This document shows, in pieces, positions 10,210 to 20,682 of a stretch of DNA of 64,000 nt. The stretch is from Cadophora sp. MPI-SDFR-AT-0126 (Eukaryota > Ascomycota > Leotiomycetes > Helotiales > Ploettnerulaceae): NCBI GenBank assembly GCA_020747065.1, contig JAGMVK010000002.1:124001-188000 (forward strand), written 5' to 3'. The notes under the pieces are model-generated. The model was not told where the DNA came from. It searched no databases and saw nothing but the letters and a program-made list of their open reading frames with translations. A program made the translations under genes and the position numbers. The stretch's first letter is position 1, and each line of letters begins with the position of its first letter.

Positions 10210-11702
10210 TTTGAGAATTTGCTACCAAAATACTATTGAAAGTCAGATCCAGTTAAGGAAGTGGAAGATGGCAGAAAGTGATTCATGTGAGGGGTATGGT
10301 GGTATTCATGAAATTACAATTATTGCCGCGCTTTCTTTGGCATTGACAACACTCCACATCCCCCTCGTGGTATTCAGGACGCCACAACCATAGGCTTTCA
10401 TGATTTACGAAGTGTGAATGGTGAAAGTAAAGTTCCATGCAATCACTTTGAGAACTTCGTGATCGTGGCGTTGGTGGTGAGTACTAGCGCCAGCTGAAGG
10501 CTGGGCTCGATAGATCTGGCGTGCTGGACCACTGATGATCTGCATGAACTTTAACATTCGTGGCCAAAAGCTGTCTTTATTGACTTGAGTTTCTGATAAG
10601 AGCGCCGGGAAGAACTTTAATTGTTGGAAATGCCGAATACCATCAGAAGTCGGGCGAGCGACAAGGAACGAGATATAAAATGCCCAATGAATATTGATGC
10701 CAGGAAAACAAGGATCCATTGAGCTCAATGACGAACACGGATTGCATTAATTTCACGGCCAACAGATCTTGTTCCTATCCACGGGACAGTCTTACTTGTG
10801 GTGTGGATAGTGCATTTCGAACTAATCCTTAGTGCATCAGGGTCCAGACCAGACTAGATCCAACCTTTTCAGATCTCAGCTGAGAACATGGACATTTAAC
10901 CCAAGAACTAACATGATTCAAAAGAATATACAGTAAGAGTCAATGTTAGAGGTATTCCTTTGGGTCGTCGTCGGACTCAAAATTTATAGCGGTCTGTGTC
11001 GAGATAAGCGAGCCTCCCTAATCAGAGGCAACACTTGCCAAGCATGGCTTAGATTTTAAGATCTATAGATATACAAAAGCGCAAGTAGTGAGTGACTACT
11101 AGATACTCGACAACATCCTGAAAGGTAATGCTAGGTCGACACGACGCAAATTTGACTGGAGATGTGGGAATGAAGTTGAGATCCAAACATCTGTGTCTGC
11201 TTAGGGCCTAGAAGTCTCTTCTGAAAGAAGAAACTTTACCTCAAAACCTTCTCAATCTTACTTTGGATCATAAATGGGATTCAGAATTTGCCTGAAGTGC
11301 TAGGATCCGCCTCCGACAGCAAAATCTCCCCTCACGCATGCTCACATCCAACGCTGCCAGCACGTACAAATTTCGATATTCGATCCAATCTCACCATCTG
11401 CATCCCAAAATCCAAAAATAGATTCCAACAACATGTGCCTATAGTCCAAATCCCGGGATCTCAAACGGATGTCTAGGAGTTCTTCCCACTGCACGCTTCA
11501 CGTGTCTACAATAAACACGTGAGGTATAGTCACGCGCACACCTCTAAAGACTGTGTCTCAAAACACGGATACCTAACCTATTCAAAGACCACGAGGCGCC
11601 TTGCTCCTCCTAAATCCTTCTCCTCTTGCAAGCAGATATATCTCTCAAAGTGCCATTACGCTGAAAACTTTGAAGTGACGACCCCCAAAAAACCCGAAAA
11701 CA
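10210..11702. other. Intergenic, no gene seen
   Basis: About 1.5 kb between two divergent genes (DUF3176 and a Ser-rich protein). It is AT-leaning around 10900-11260. No open frame has coding features. Two E-box-like CACGTG hexamers sit near 11499 and 11516, about 190-200 bp upstream of the next start. Confidence 0.55.
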
Positions 11703-11746
11703 ATGCAACCCACCAAACCCCAAAGAAAACCGTCCACTCGATCGAC

Positions 11747-11789
<43 letters not shown>

Positions 11790-12947
11790 ACCTCTTCTGC
11801 GAAGTACGCTCGTCTAAAACAAGCCACCAAGACAGCAATCAAGAAATTCGGACCGTTGCTATTGACAGGTTTAGCGGCTGTCGTGGAGCATCATTGGTTG
11901 AAGAAAGATGATGGTGATGGTGATGCTGATTCTCGGTTGGAACAGAGAGACCGAAACCCGAAGCGAGGAGGTGGCCAGAGGGAGGAGAAGAGGAAAGATA
12001 AAGAAGTCGAAGGAGAGAGTGCGCAAGTGTGGGAGTTGAGGGAGGAAGTCACCCGCTTAAGAAACGACCTGAATTCCAAGCGAGAGAATCAAAACACGAA
12101 AATCCTACACAACGACACACAAGGAAACCGACCCTCCCAAACTTTGCCAAAGTCACCAAAACCTCCATCTCTAATCCGAGATCCACGAGCCTTGCACGAT
12201 GAAGATCTGGCTTCACCTCGCTTGGAGGATGAAGAAGGGTACGTGAGGATGCCATTCGCTCCTTCGCCGCCGATGACGTTCCCTGCTCCGTTTGAGGTTG
12301 AACTTGAATATGAATATAATCATAGGCGGGATCAGGGAAGAGAGAGAAAGAGGGAGACGGAAAGGCGTGTACCCAGACCGCCGCAGCGGTATGATCCGCC
12401 TAGCTCCAGTTCGAAATCCGCTTCGTCATCGACATCGAGAAGTTCGGTAAACAGAGATCGAAATCGAGATCGAGGATTCACTCGTTCACGATCGTATCCT
12501 CGCCATCCTCGCCGTCCTCAAATACACCAGAGACAGTTCTCCGTCCCTCGACGGATTCCGCATCATCCCGAGATCAACATGGACATGGATATGGATAGGG
12601 GTAAAGTAGAGGATTTGGTACACGCAGGCAAAGTAGGTGCCGTAGCGGGACTGGTCGAGGCGCTATATGTTGATGATGGGAGGGGGGAGTGGATTGGGAG
12701 GAAGGGGTTGAGGGTTGGGATGGCGGCTGGGGCGAGTTTTGGAGCGGCGTCGTTGGGAAGGGGTAGGGATGGGGTGAGCGAGGAGGGGAGGAGGAGTATT
12801 AGGTTGAGGGATGTGGTCGTGGATGTTGGGACAGGGGTGTTGGTTAGTAGGTTAGTTAATGGGAGGGTGAGGGTTAGGGATCGTGGGGTGGATGAGAGGG
12901 AGAGGAGGCAGGATGGGGAGAGGAGGAGGTGGAGTTATTGTTTATGA
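11703..12947 (+). CDS. Charged Ser-rich protein with Gly/Ala helical C-terminus, unknown function
   Basis: Single-exon, 414 aa. No recognised enzyme family. After MQPTKPQRKPSTRS comes a polyserine run encoded by a TCA repeat. Residues 45-62 (AIKKFGPLLLTGLAAVVEHH) form a short amphipathic or hydrophobic helix. A Lys/Glu/Arg-rich middle contains a short coiled coil (VWELREEVTRLRNDLNSKRE). A long disordered Arg/Pro/Ser section follows. The last ~110 residues carry Gly/Ala small-residue helices (HAGKVGAVAGLVEALYV, GLRVGMAAGASFGAASLG, VVVDVGTGVLVSRLVNG). This arrangement recurs in filamentous-fungal hypothetical proteins with glycine-zipper-like C-termini. The 3' part of the gene is strongly G-rich on the coding strand (GGG/GAG codons), unlike its 5' part. 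Confidence 0.7.
11748..11786 (+). repeat. (TCA)13 trinucleotide microsatellite inside a CDS
   Basis: Perfect TCA repeat of about 13 units encoding a serine run at residues ~16-28 of the Ser-rich protein. Copy-number changes would keep the frame. Confidence 0.9.
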
Positions 12948-14696
12948 TGTGAAGAGTGGTGGGGAGTTTAGGGGTGTTGATTTGAGAGATTTGGATGGAG
13001 TTGTTGGTTTCTCAGAGGCTTATCTGATTTATCTAGTAGACGTTAATGCGATGAATGGTTTGGTATATATTTCCTTTGAGCACTCCTGATAATTAATGAC
13101 TGCATGATCCAGCTATCCTCCCATATCATTTCAGTGCGTGTTTACTTGGGCAGCTCATTCCCATCCCATCATATTCTATGAAAACCAGTGACTAAAGCAG
13201 TGAAGTCCATCTCCTCCCCATCCATCTCTCCTTCCTTCAAGTCTCTTCAATCCCACTATCCTTCTATAGTCACAAATACCCGAATCACATCACCTAACCT
13301 AGCATCCCATTCCCATTCTCCATACTAGCACCACCACAGCCCTATGCCTTTCCAATCCACACTCCCTCCCCACCTCTCCCTCCTCACCTCGACTCAACAT
13401 TTTGTTGCACATCGCAATCTACGCTAAATATAAACTTTTCCAATCTAGATCTCTCGCCTCCCCTTCCCATGCACTCCCCACCCCTTTCCTAGCCAAAAGC
13501 ATTATTTTTCATCCTTTCTGTCGGCTACAGGCAAGCAACCCAACCAATCATCCAATCACCGATATTTCAATACGTTCGGAGCGCGCTTAACTTACGACCC
13601 GAGTGGTGGCCAACCAATGAGATGACACGGGGATGGGATAAGAAGGTATGCAGATACAGGGTGGAGGTACGTAAGGAAGAGGGAAGATGCGGGGTACCGA
13701 GACCGTGGGTTTGGATTAGCTGGGTTGGAAGTGGGAGGGGGAGGGAGTGAGATGTGTGGTAGTTTTAGTGGCGGTGAGTTAGTTGTGTTTGTTGGAAATC
13801 AATCATGCGAGGCGAGTCACAGACGCGAGGCGAGGCGGTTAGATGCGTGGTGGGATTGGGCGTGCGTTGCGATTTCTAGTGGCATAAAAGTTTTCCCCTA
13901 CGGTGCCGTAGAAATGCAGGATACCGATACCATATCGGATTGCTGCCCAGCCAATCCGTCTTCGTTGCCAGGCAATAGAGAGCAGCGATACTCATCACTG
14001 GCCGAAATACAAACCTAACAACCAGCACACAGCGTCGTCAGAACCGGCATGGTGGATGAAGTTCTTCGGGTGCAGAAGAGCACTTGCTCAAGATGAGTGG
14101 GACTTTCTCTCTACTTCGTCTAGATTGCACTCGAATGCCTTTACCTGGCAGCACAAGACTTTCAAAGGTCAGAAGTTCTTTTGTATTATCCCTGCTCCAT
14201 CAGAAGTCTTCAAGGACCAGCGCGTATATACAAAGTAGAGCAAAATGCTGACCCTCAAATGCAAAAATCATCGTCTAACCCACGCTCGAGGGCCCCAAAG
14301 TCCACGGTACCCCGAAATGCAAGAGTCCACCACCAACGCCCGAAGCCAGGATGTCGTTATGAACAATGCTGAAAGGGTATAACAAGCGTAACAAGTGGTC
14401 GTCAAGTCGAAAGGAGAAAATTGGAAAATGAACCATTGGCAAGCATACAATCCGTGTCGTTTCGATGCCATCACATAGTGAAAGATAGGAAGAGATGAAG
14501 GACCCGTATTCCAACTCGTGAACCCCAAGGTACAACGATGATTGACTCTATCAGATCCCTCATCTCTTTCACATCGAGGAAGTAACAGGGTATCGCGATT
14601 GCCACACAATACCAATGGAAGGTGTGAAGAAGACAGGAAAGAGATCCGAAAGCGGAGCTACAGATAGATAGTAAGGGGTGGGAGTCGAAGTGAAGG
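12948..14696. other. Intergenic, no convincing gene
   Basis: About 1.75 kb between two convergent genes. 13200-13560 is strongly pyrimidine-rich on the + strand, resembling a fungal 5' leader, but no gene with coding character follows it. Frames at 13725-14018 and 14056-14238 have no recognisable features. A non-coding transcript or a lost gene is possible. Confidence 0.5.
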
Positions 14697-16367
14697 TTAG
14701 ATTTGGCCTTTGATGTCGACTTTAGCAAAGGCTGCACTCTTAGCAGCTTCGAACAGTGCGCCAGCCTTGCCGGTAAGAAAACGAAGTTCATCATTCTTCT
14801 CTTCGAGAAGATGTTGACCGTTGTAATCGCAGATGAACTGTGCGGCATCGCCGTCGGACTCAAATCCAAGTTCCTCAGTGATGAATCTCAACTTGATATC
14901 CGGCTTGTATCTGTGAACTGTTAGCGGGTATCTAATACCAAGGACTGGAGGAGCATACGTTTTGCAAATATTCGACAAAGCAACCAGACGTTCCCGAACG
15001 ACGAACATATCCATGAGGTATGCACCCATGTTTGGCGTGTCGAGATAGAGCCTGAAAAATCTGTGGTAGTTGCCCAATGCTAAAGCCGACCGCACACCAA
15101 GAGCATGCTTGATGGCCTTCTCTTCCTTCTCTGCTGTGGTTAGATCCGCCAAGACGTCATTCAATGCCGTGCGATTAGATGTGTGAATGAAATACAAGAT
15201 ACGATACGCCTTGAATTCCACCGGGTTGCCTCCCAGATTCTGCGCATAAAGCGCACGAAGTTGGGTTTGGCATTGATTATACTCACCAAGATCCCCTTTC
15301 TCCAGGGCGATCCGGGCATGGATTTCGTACACCGTGACCGTGAACTCGTTCTTGATGCGTTGAACGGTAAGGTCTTGTCGCATAGATTTGAACTGGTCGC
15401 AAATGTAAGAATAGTTGCCCTCCTTCTTCCACTTCTTCTTCAATAGATCAAGGGTTTGTCTCAATATGGGTTCAGGTCGGACTTGTGATGGTACTGGAGC
15501 GGATGTAAGACGAAAGTATTGCTTCTCGAGGACTTGACACGTTCCAACTACTGGGCCAGATGATGGTTCCGGGGATGGAGATCGAGCGTAGGTTGATTTG
15601 TATCCGCCATCGAAACGACGAAGTCGTTTCTCCAGATTCTTCTGGGACTTACTTAATTTCTCCTCCTGAAAGGGTTGCTGGCGTTTATCGGTGATGCGAT
15701 CTTCGAAACGATTGTTAGTGCGCCAAGGAGGCATGGAATTGTCATCTCCACCGATCTCTTGGGATTTTCTCTTCTTCGATACAGCGTTGTTGCCGTTGGC
15801 ATTGCCATTCGCACCTATCCGCATATCTAGAGACTCCTGCTTCCATACCGCGGCCATTGCCTCTGCTCGAGCCTGGTGTATCATTTGTTGGGGAAGGGGT
15901 AGATGATCCCAGTCGATGGTTTCTAATGAATTACTATCGGTCGCCGCAGCGATTGTTTTTCTTAGCTGCTCTTCCATCTCGGGTCTAGACACGTCGGGGA
16001 GTAGGTTATCGCTTTGGAAGGATCTCTGCACGTAATATCGAACTGGTGCTGGCCAGTCGATCTTCTTCTTCTCAGCAGGCGGAGGAGCAGGCATATGTGT
16101 GGGTGGAGGAGGATGTTGGGGAGCAGGCACGAAGTGAAGAGGAGCGGACGCGAAGGATTGTCGAACTTGGACGGGATGGTAGGCTGTTGGAGCTGTTTTC
16201 TTGTTAGAAGGCATCTTTCGAGGAGTTGGAGATAGTGATGGTGATGAAGCAGGAGTCGACGATGCATAGGCAAGGGGTGCGGAATGCGGCAGGATCTCAC
16301 CTTGCGGGTAGCCATACTGGCTTTGTGTTCCTGGAGGTGGCGGGATAGACGCCCAAGGTGAATTCAT
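14697..16367 (-). CDS. thp3: SAC3/GANP-family protein, Thp3/LENG8-like
   Basis: Nuclear mRNA-biogenesis factor. Yeast Thp3 works with Csn12 in transcription elongation and splicing. The likely product is 540 aa. Exon 1 is 16367 to 14959 and exon 2 is 14910 to 14697. The N-terminal 110 residues are Pro/Ser/Gln-rich and disordered. The middle has KKRKS and KNLEKRLRRFDGGY basic stretches. The SAC3/GANP (PCI-like) domain spans about 270-540, with LEKQYFRLTSAPVPSQVRPE, ICDQFKSMRQDLTVQRI, EIHARIALEKGDLGEYNQC and FKAYRILYFIH. A 48-bp intron (14958 to 14911, GTATGC...TTCACAG) lies after ISNICKT; it has no in-frame stop and a length divisible by three, so an unspliced reading is also open. The start at 16367 is preferred for its A at -3; an in-frame ATG exists at 16379. 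It is divergent from vps36 with 532 bp between starts. Confidence 0.88.
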   Translation of the reverse strand: MNSPWASIPPPPGTQSQYGYPQGEILPHSAPLAYASSTPASSPSLSPTPRKMPSNKKTAPTAYHPVQVRQSFASAPLHFVPAPQHPPPPTHMPAPPPAEKKKIDWPAPVRYYVQRSFQSDNLLPDVSRPEMEEQLRKTIAAATDSNSLETIDWDHLPLPQQMIHQARAEAMAAVWKQESLDMRIGANGNANGNNAVSKKRKSQEIGGDDNSMPPWRTNNRFEDRITDKRQQPFQEEKLSKSQKNLEKRLRRFDGGYKSTYARSPSPEPSSGPVVGTCQVLEKQYFRLTSAPVPSQVRPEPILRQTLDLLKKKWKKEGNYSYICDQFKSMRQDLTVQRIKNEFTVTVYEIHARIALEKGDLGEYNQCQTQLRALYAQNLGGNPVEFKAYRILYFIHTSNRTALNDVLADLTTAEKEEKAIKHALGVRSALALGNYHRFFRLYLDTPNMGAYLMDMFVVRERLVALSNICKTYAPPVLGIRYPLTVHRYKPDIKLRFITEELGFESDGDAAQFICDYNGQHLLEEKNDELRFLTGKAGALFEAAKSAAFAKVDIKGQI

Positions 16368-16899
16368 TGTGGTGAACATCCAGGAATGCACAAAGGGATC
16401 GATCGATGGCGTGGAATGTAGCTGTGTTAGTGGTGCGAATCAGATATCGCGGGTCTTTCTAATATGAATATGGGTATGTTTGCTGGTGGAAGGAAGGAGG
16501 ACGGATGGGATGGAATGGGTTGGGTTGGTTTGGAGTGTCAAAGATTTCGAATGGAAGAAAGGAAGAATAGATAGACGGAACAGGCGGGCGAGGGATTTGG
16601 GTTCGGGTCAGTGGCAGTGCGTGCGTGCAGTCAGTCGATTTCGGGAGTCGCCAAAGAGATTAGCGTGCAGACATGTGCCACAGTTTCGAGTCCTTGTAGG
16701 CGTAGTTTACATCACTAAGTAGCCTCGATAAGCAGTGGGGCTGGCTGTACAGTATCTCGATAACCAACCAAACCAACCAAGCATTTATTTCAACAGGCAT
16801 CACCATTACCCCACCCGCTTTGTTGTCTTCGACGCCAATGTCTACAATTTATATCCTCACGCGACCACTTCAAAAAAGCCTCAGTACTGGCTGGGCCGG
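16368..16899. promoter_or_regulatory. Divergent promoter between thp3-like gene and vps36
   Basis: 532 bp between two divergent housekeeping starts. It contains a TGTACAGTA motif at 16746-16754 and a purine-rich stretch at 16480-16600. No gene is seen in it. Confidence 0.5.
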
Positions 16900-18916
16900 A
16901 TGTTCCTAAAACATATAGACCTCACTACTGCGTTGAGGCCGTCATATCTGCCAGATGAAGTCTTGCTCTTTGTCCAAGACAATGTTGGGCTCTATGAGGG
17001 GTACGTCAACTTTGTCGCAGATCCAGATCCAGATGCAAACGCAGACGCAGACGGGTTGCTGCAAGGACTTGTATGGATAACAAAGCTAATATGGATAACC
17101 GCAGGAAGTTCAAGATACCGGACCATCAAAATGGACAAGTGTATCTGACATCGCACCGAATCTGCTACGTGGATAATGGAGACCCTCGAAAGAACTCCAC
17201 AGCTATTGATCTAAAGGATGTGGAGAGATATGAATTTTATGTATGTTTGACATTATTGGCACACATCTCTTTGACGTCTTTGTTTGCTAATAAGTAAACC
17301 AGGGTGGCTTTTTGAAATCCTCTCCAAAGATTACCCTCGTTCCCAAACCTATCAAGCGCTCTTCAATCCAGAATCGGGCAGTATCCGGCCTCAATGGCCC
17401 ATCCAGAAGCGCAACTGCGTCGCCATCTCGTACTGAAAGTCCTTTCCATCTGCCTGCTCCCGAGCCATCGCCTGCAAGCACTGCGACATGGATCTGTACG
17501 ATATGCTCCTTCTCGAACCCAGTCCCGTCGAACTTCGATCCACATACTGCGAATGAACGTACACCTCTAGCACCATGTTTGGCGTGTGGGATCAAGCCTA
17601 CTTTTGCGCTGGTGATGAAAGCGGCCATATCAAATGCAACGAGTAGACCTGTTGCTTCTCCGATCCCAGTCAGAGCTCCGATACCTCTTCGTGGCAGGAC
17701 AGATGTTCCTAGACCACAGTCAGATATATGGCCAAATAGTCCAGCGGCTTCTAGAGAGGGTGGAATCTCTCAACCTGGGACAGCAGCCTCATTTCAGTGT
17801 CCCAGGTGCACATTTCTCAATCATCCATCACTACTATCCTGTGAGCTTTGTGGTGCTCCACTAATTTCACAGGATGTCCCAACAGGACTCGATAAACCCC
17901 CAGTACGTTCGGAATCTCCTGGTCCGATTCTACAAACGCTTCCTCTCCCAACAGCCGAAAATGGAGAAAGTATCAAACTGTCATTCCGCGCTGGCGGTGG
18001 GCCGATCTTCTATGAACGATTGAAAGGCTCCATGCAGCAGAGAAAATGGCTTCTTCAAGGAGCTCCACCTGTTCCTACCGCCGCGGAGCAAACGACTTCT
18101 GGATCTGGAACATCTACACCTACTGGGGAACGAGTCAAGACAGTTGGAATCGCCGGACTGGAGCAAAGACGCCTCGATATGCGAAAGAACAACGAGCTTG
18201 TGATCGGGAATGCTTTTGAGGACTTGGAAGCTTTAATGGCTTCAGCAAAAGAGATTGTTGCTCTCGCAGAATCATTTTCCTCCAGTGGAGGTGGTGCCGA
18301 AACAAATGCTGTTGCCAATGCTCTTGGGCTGGTTACTACCAAAGACATGCTAGGAGGAGGTAGCAATTCAGAATCGCTCTACATCTCCGAACTATCCCGC
18401 AACCTCGCCGAGTTCCTCACCGACGACGCTCGTGGTGTTCTCCGCAAAGCAGGCGGCATTATCAGCTTAGTCGATCTTTGGGCAGTGTTCAATCGAGCCC
18501 GCGGAGGCGTCGAACTGGTCAGTCCCCTCGACTTCGAGAAAGCCGCTCGCCTATGGGAGAAACTCCGCCTGCCAGTTCGTCTTCGACAATTCAAAAGTGG
18601 TGTCTTGGTCGTCCAATCCAGCGATCGAACCGATGAGAAGACAATCAAAACTCTTCTAGCTTGGCTTAATGATCTTCACGTTTTCCCACCAGATAAAGAC
18701 CTTCCTTGGGACTGGCAGGTTTTCGGCCGTGGAGTGACGGCTCAAGATGCTGCTGAGCGATTTGGATGGAGTATCGGTGTCGCAGAGGAGGAGCTTGAAA
18801 TGGCTGAAGAGAAAGGAGCTTTGTGCAGGGAAGAAGGCATCGAGGGATTGAAGTTCTGGGAGAACTGGATTGACGAGGACCAATTTCCCCGCGGGTCTGC
18901 TGTCTCGGTGATATGA
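16900..18916 (+). CDS. vps36: ESCRT-II subunit Vps36
   Basis: Endosomal sorting complex II subunit, acting at the multivesicular body. Exons are 16900-17000, 17105-17240 and 17303-18916, giving 616 aa. The split GLUE domain begins SYLPDEVLLFVQDNVGLYEG and continues over the splice as KFKIPDHQNGQVYLTSHRIC. It is interrupted by two NZF zinc fingers: WICTICSF...CLACG (about residues 142-176) and FQCPRCTF...CELCG (about 243-264). The second GLUE half (KLSFRAGGGPIFYERLK) follows. The C-terminal EAP45-like winged-helix region runs from about residue 370 to the end (LAEFLTDDARGVLRKAGGII, RLRQFKSGVLVVQS, DLPWDWQVFGRGVTAQDAAE). Length and layout match fungal Vps36 with both NZFs. Both introns close the frame exactly. 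Confidence 0.95.
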
Positions 18917-19358
18917 TTGGACGCCACCGAAACCTGACTTGTTGCCATCCAGCATTTGAATAAGAAATGCGACAAGATTGAGACTGCCTAGTGGAAGAAT
19001 CGTGATAAAACTCAGTCACGAGAGGAAAGCAATGGATTCACAGCCAAGCAGTGCAGCTCTTCTCTCTGTTTCTCGCGCCTATCACCTCCTTCCACGTCTG
19101 CGATGTTGGTACGCGTGACATCGTCAACTCTGTGCTATGCACTTGTCAACACTATCATTTCCCCTCATTTATCGTTCTCGTTACAGTTGTCCACTCTCTT
19201 CCTCCTTTCACTTCTCTTTCGCTTCCGCATCCCCTCATACCTCATTCTCTCCTTGTCCTCATCTTCCTCTAACCATCCCTCCTCAACACCTAAATACCCC
19301 TCTCTCAATTTCTCGCTCCTTCCCCAATAACAACATACAACACACTAGCCATCACATC
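18917..19358. promoter_or_regulatory. Intergenic with pyrimidine-rich leader
   Basis: 442 bp between vps36 and the small Cys/His gene. 19160-19340 is a strong CT-rich tract running up to CACATCATG, typical of fungal core promoters and 5' leaders. It supports the start at 19359. Confidence 0.5.
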
Positions 19359-20030
19359 ATGTACCCAGATCCAAACGACTCCTCCATTGTTCCTATTGCC
19401 CTCCGCCCACTTCATCTCACCACATCTGAAAACTCTCGCTGCCACCCTCTCCCTCAATATCAACCTCAACCTCAATATCCCACGCCCAGGAGTTCTCCAA
19501 TCGAACTCGTCATCTACACACCGGCCACACCAACCACGACAACAGACAAGCTTGACCGCGAATCATCATCAAAAGGCAAGAGGAGGAAAGAGAGGGACGG
19601 GAGGAGGGGAAAAGTGGGAGTGCCGAATGAATTCTGGATATGCTGTTGTTCGTATGTGCCTGGGCGGGTATTATCTGTGCGTTCCGTCTCCATAGAACTA
19701 TCCTTTGCGAACTCTCTCTGCTGCCCTCGTCGCGTTGCTATCAGAGGAGGAAAACCTGTGAGTGCTCTCGAGTGAGCGTCGTGTTCATCCCCAGATATCG
19801 AACAACCAATAACTTAGCGACCCCCCCACCCCCATGCTCGTCTTGTTCATTGCCTTTTGGAAATTACATCACAGCTTCTTCTCGCACAGAGCGAACGCGC
19901 CAGGCAAAGCAAATACTAAGACTTTCATGAACAACAGTGCGGAACCATGAACACACCCGACGTCTCCAGCTGCGCCAAATGCGAACATGAGAAGTGTACG
20001 GGCTGTACGGAGTGGAGGAGGCAGGTGTGA
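19359..20030 (+). CDS. Small Cys/His-rich (putative zinc-binding) protein, two exons
   Basis: Predicted 133-aa protein found by splicing by eye. Exon 1 is 19359-19667 and exon 2 is 19938-20030, separated by a 270-bp intron (GTATTA...ACAACAG). Exon 1 gives a Pro/Thr/Ser-rich N-terminus and a basic KGKRRKERDGRRGK patch, then NEFWICCCSYVPGR. Exon 2 gives CGTMN and then SCAKCEHEKCTGC before the stop. The combined pattern W-x-C-C...C-G...C-x2-C-x-H-x2-C-x2-C resembles the short zinc-ribbon-like domain found at the end of many small fungal hypothetical proteins. This is the main evidence that the two exons belong together. The intron is longer than others in the window and could hide another small exon. 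Role unknown. Confidence 0.55.
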
Positions 20031-20682
20031 TTGGATTGCTATGAATGCAGTGAGGCGACAAGGGCTTGGTGTACTGTACATTGCTCGGATCTCTCTTTCG
20101 GTTGTGCCCAATGTGACTACAGAGACGCCATACTCCAAATTACTTCTTCTTCCGAATTTAGGCCGTTCCACGATTTTGCTTAAGGATGCCGCTGGAGGAA
20201 TGAAGAGAGGAGCTTGACAACACCCGGCGCTGAGTCGGAAATGTGGATCTTTACATAATCTATTGAATTAAAGATAGGAAATTGAATACAAGCTGGCCTA
20301 TTTCTGTGGCGTCGATGTGCCTTCCGAGTGCCACTAGAATAATCCCTTACGCACTTGACTTTCTGCCCTCTGGCTATCTTCTTGGCCTGGGCTAAGAAGA
20401 AGGGATCTATCATAGTTGTTTAGACTAGTTGTTCATTTAGCCCCATTCTCGTAGAATTTTTCTTGTCGAGGCACTTACGGGCATCTAGTTCTGCCTCGAG
20501 ACACGGTCCTCTCTTCGGAGACTGCTGAGATAAGGGTTCTGTATGATGGGAGTTCTCAGCCGGCGGGGAGACAAAGTCCAGACGAAGGCAAACGTAGAAG
20601 CAGAGTTATGGGCCACGGCTTGTACGCACATCAATCGATCTACGGCACTGTACCTCCATATTCATTGATTTTCACAACTAGC
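20031..20682. other. Intergenic between convergent genes
   Basis: About 650 bp joining the 3' ends of the small Cys/His gene and the 988-aa coiled-coil gene. It includes a TACTGTACA motif at 20072-20080. No coding signal. Confidence 0.5.

Noticed and set aside
11490..11525. E-box CACGTG pair upstream of the Ser-rich protein as phosphate sites
   Set aside because: They lack the GG or TT flank of Pho4-type sites, and there is no functional link to phosphate.
13725..14238. Two + strand open frames after a CT-rich tract
   Set aside because: The pyrimidine tract looks like a leader, but the frames have no recognisable protein features and cannot be joined to make one.
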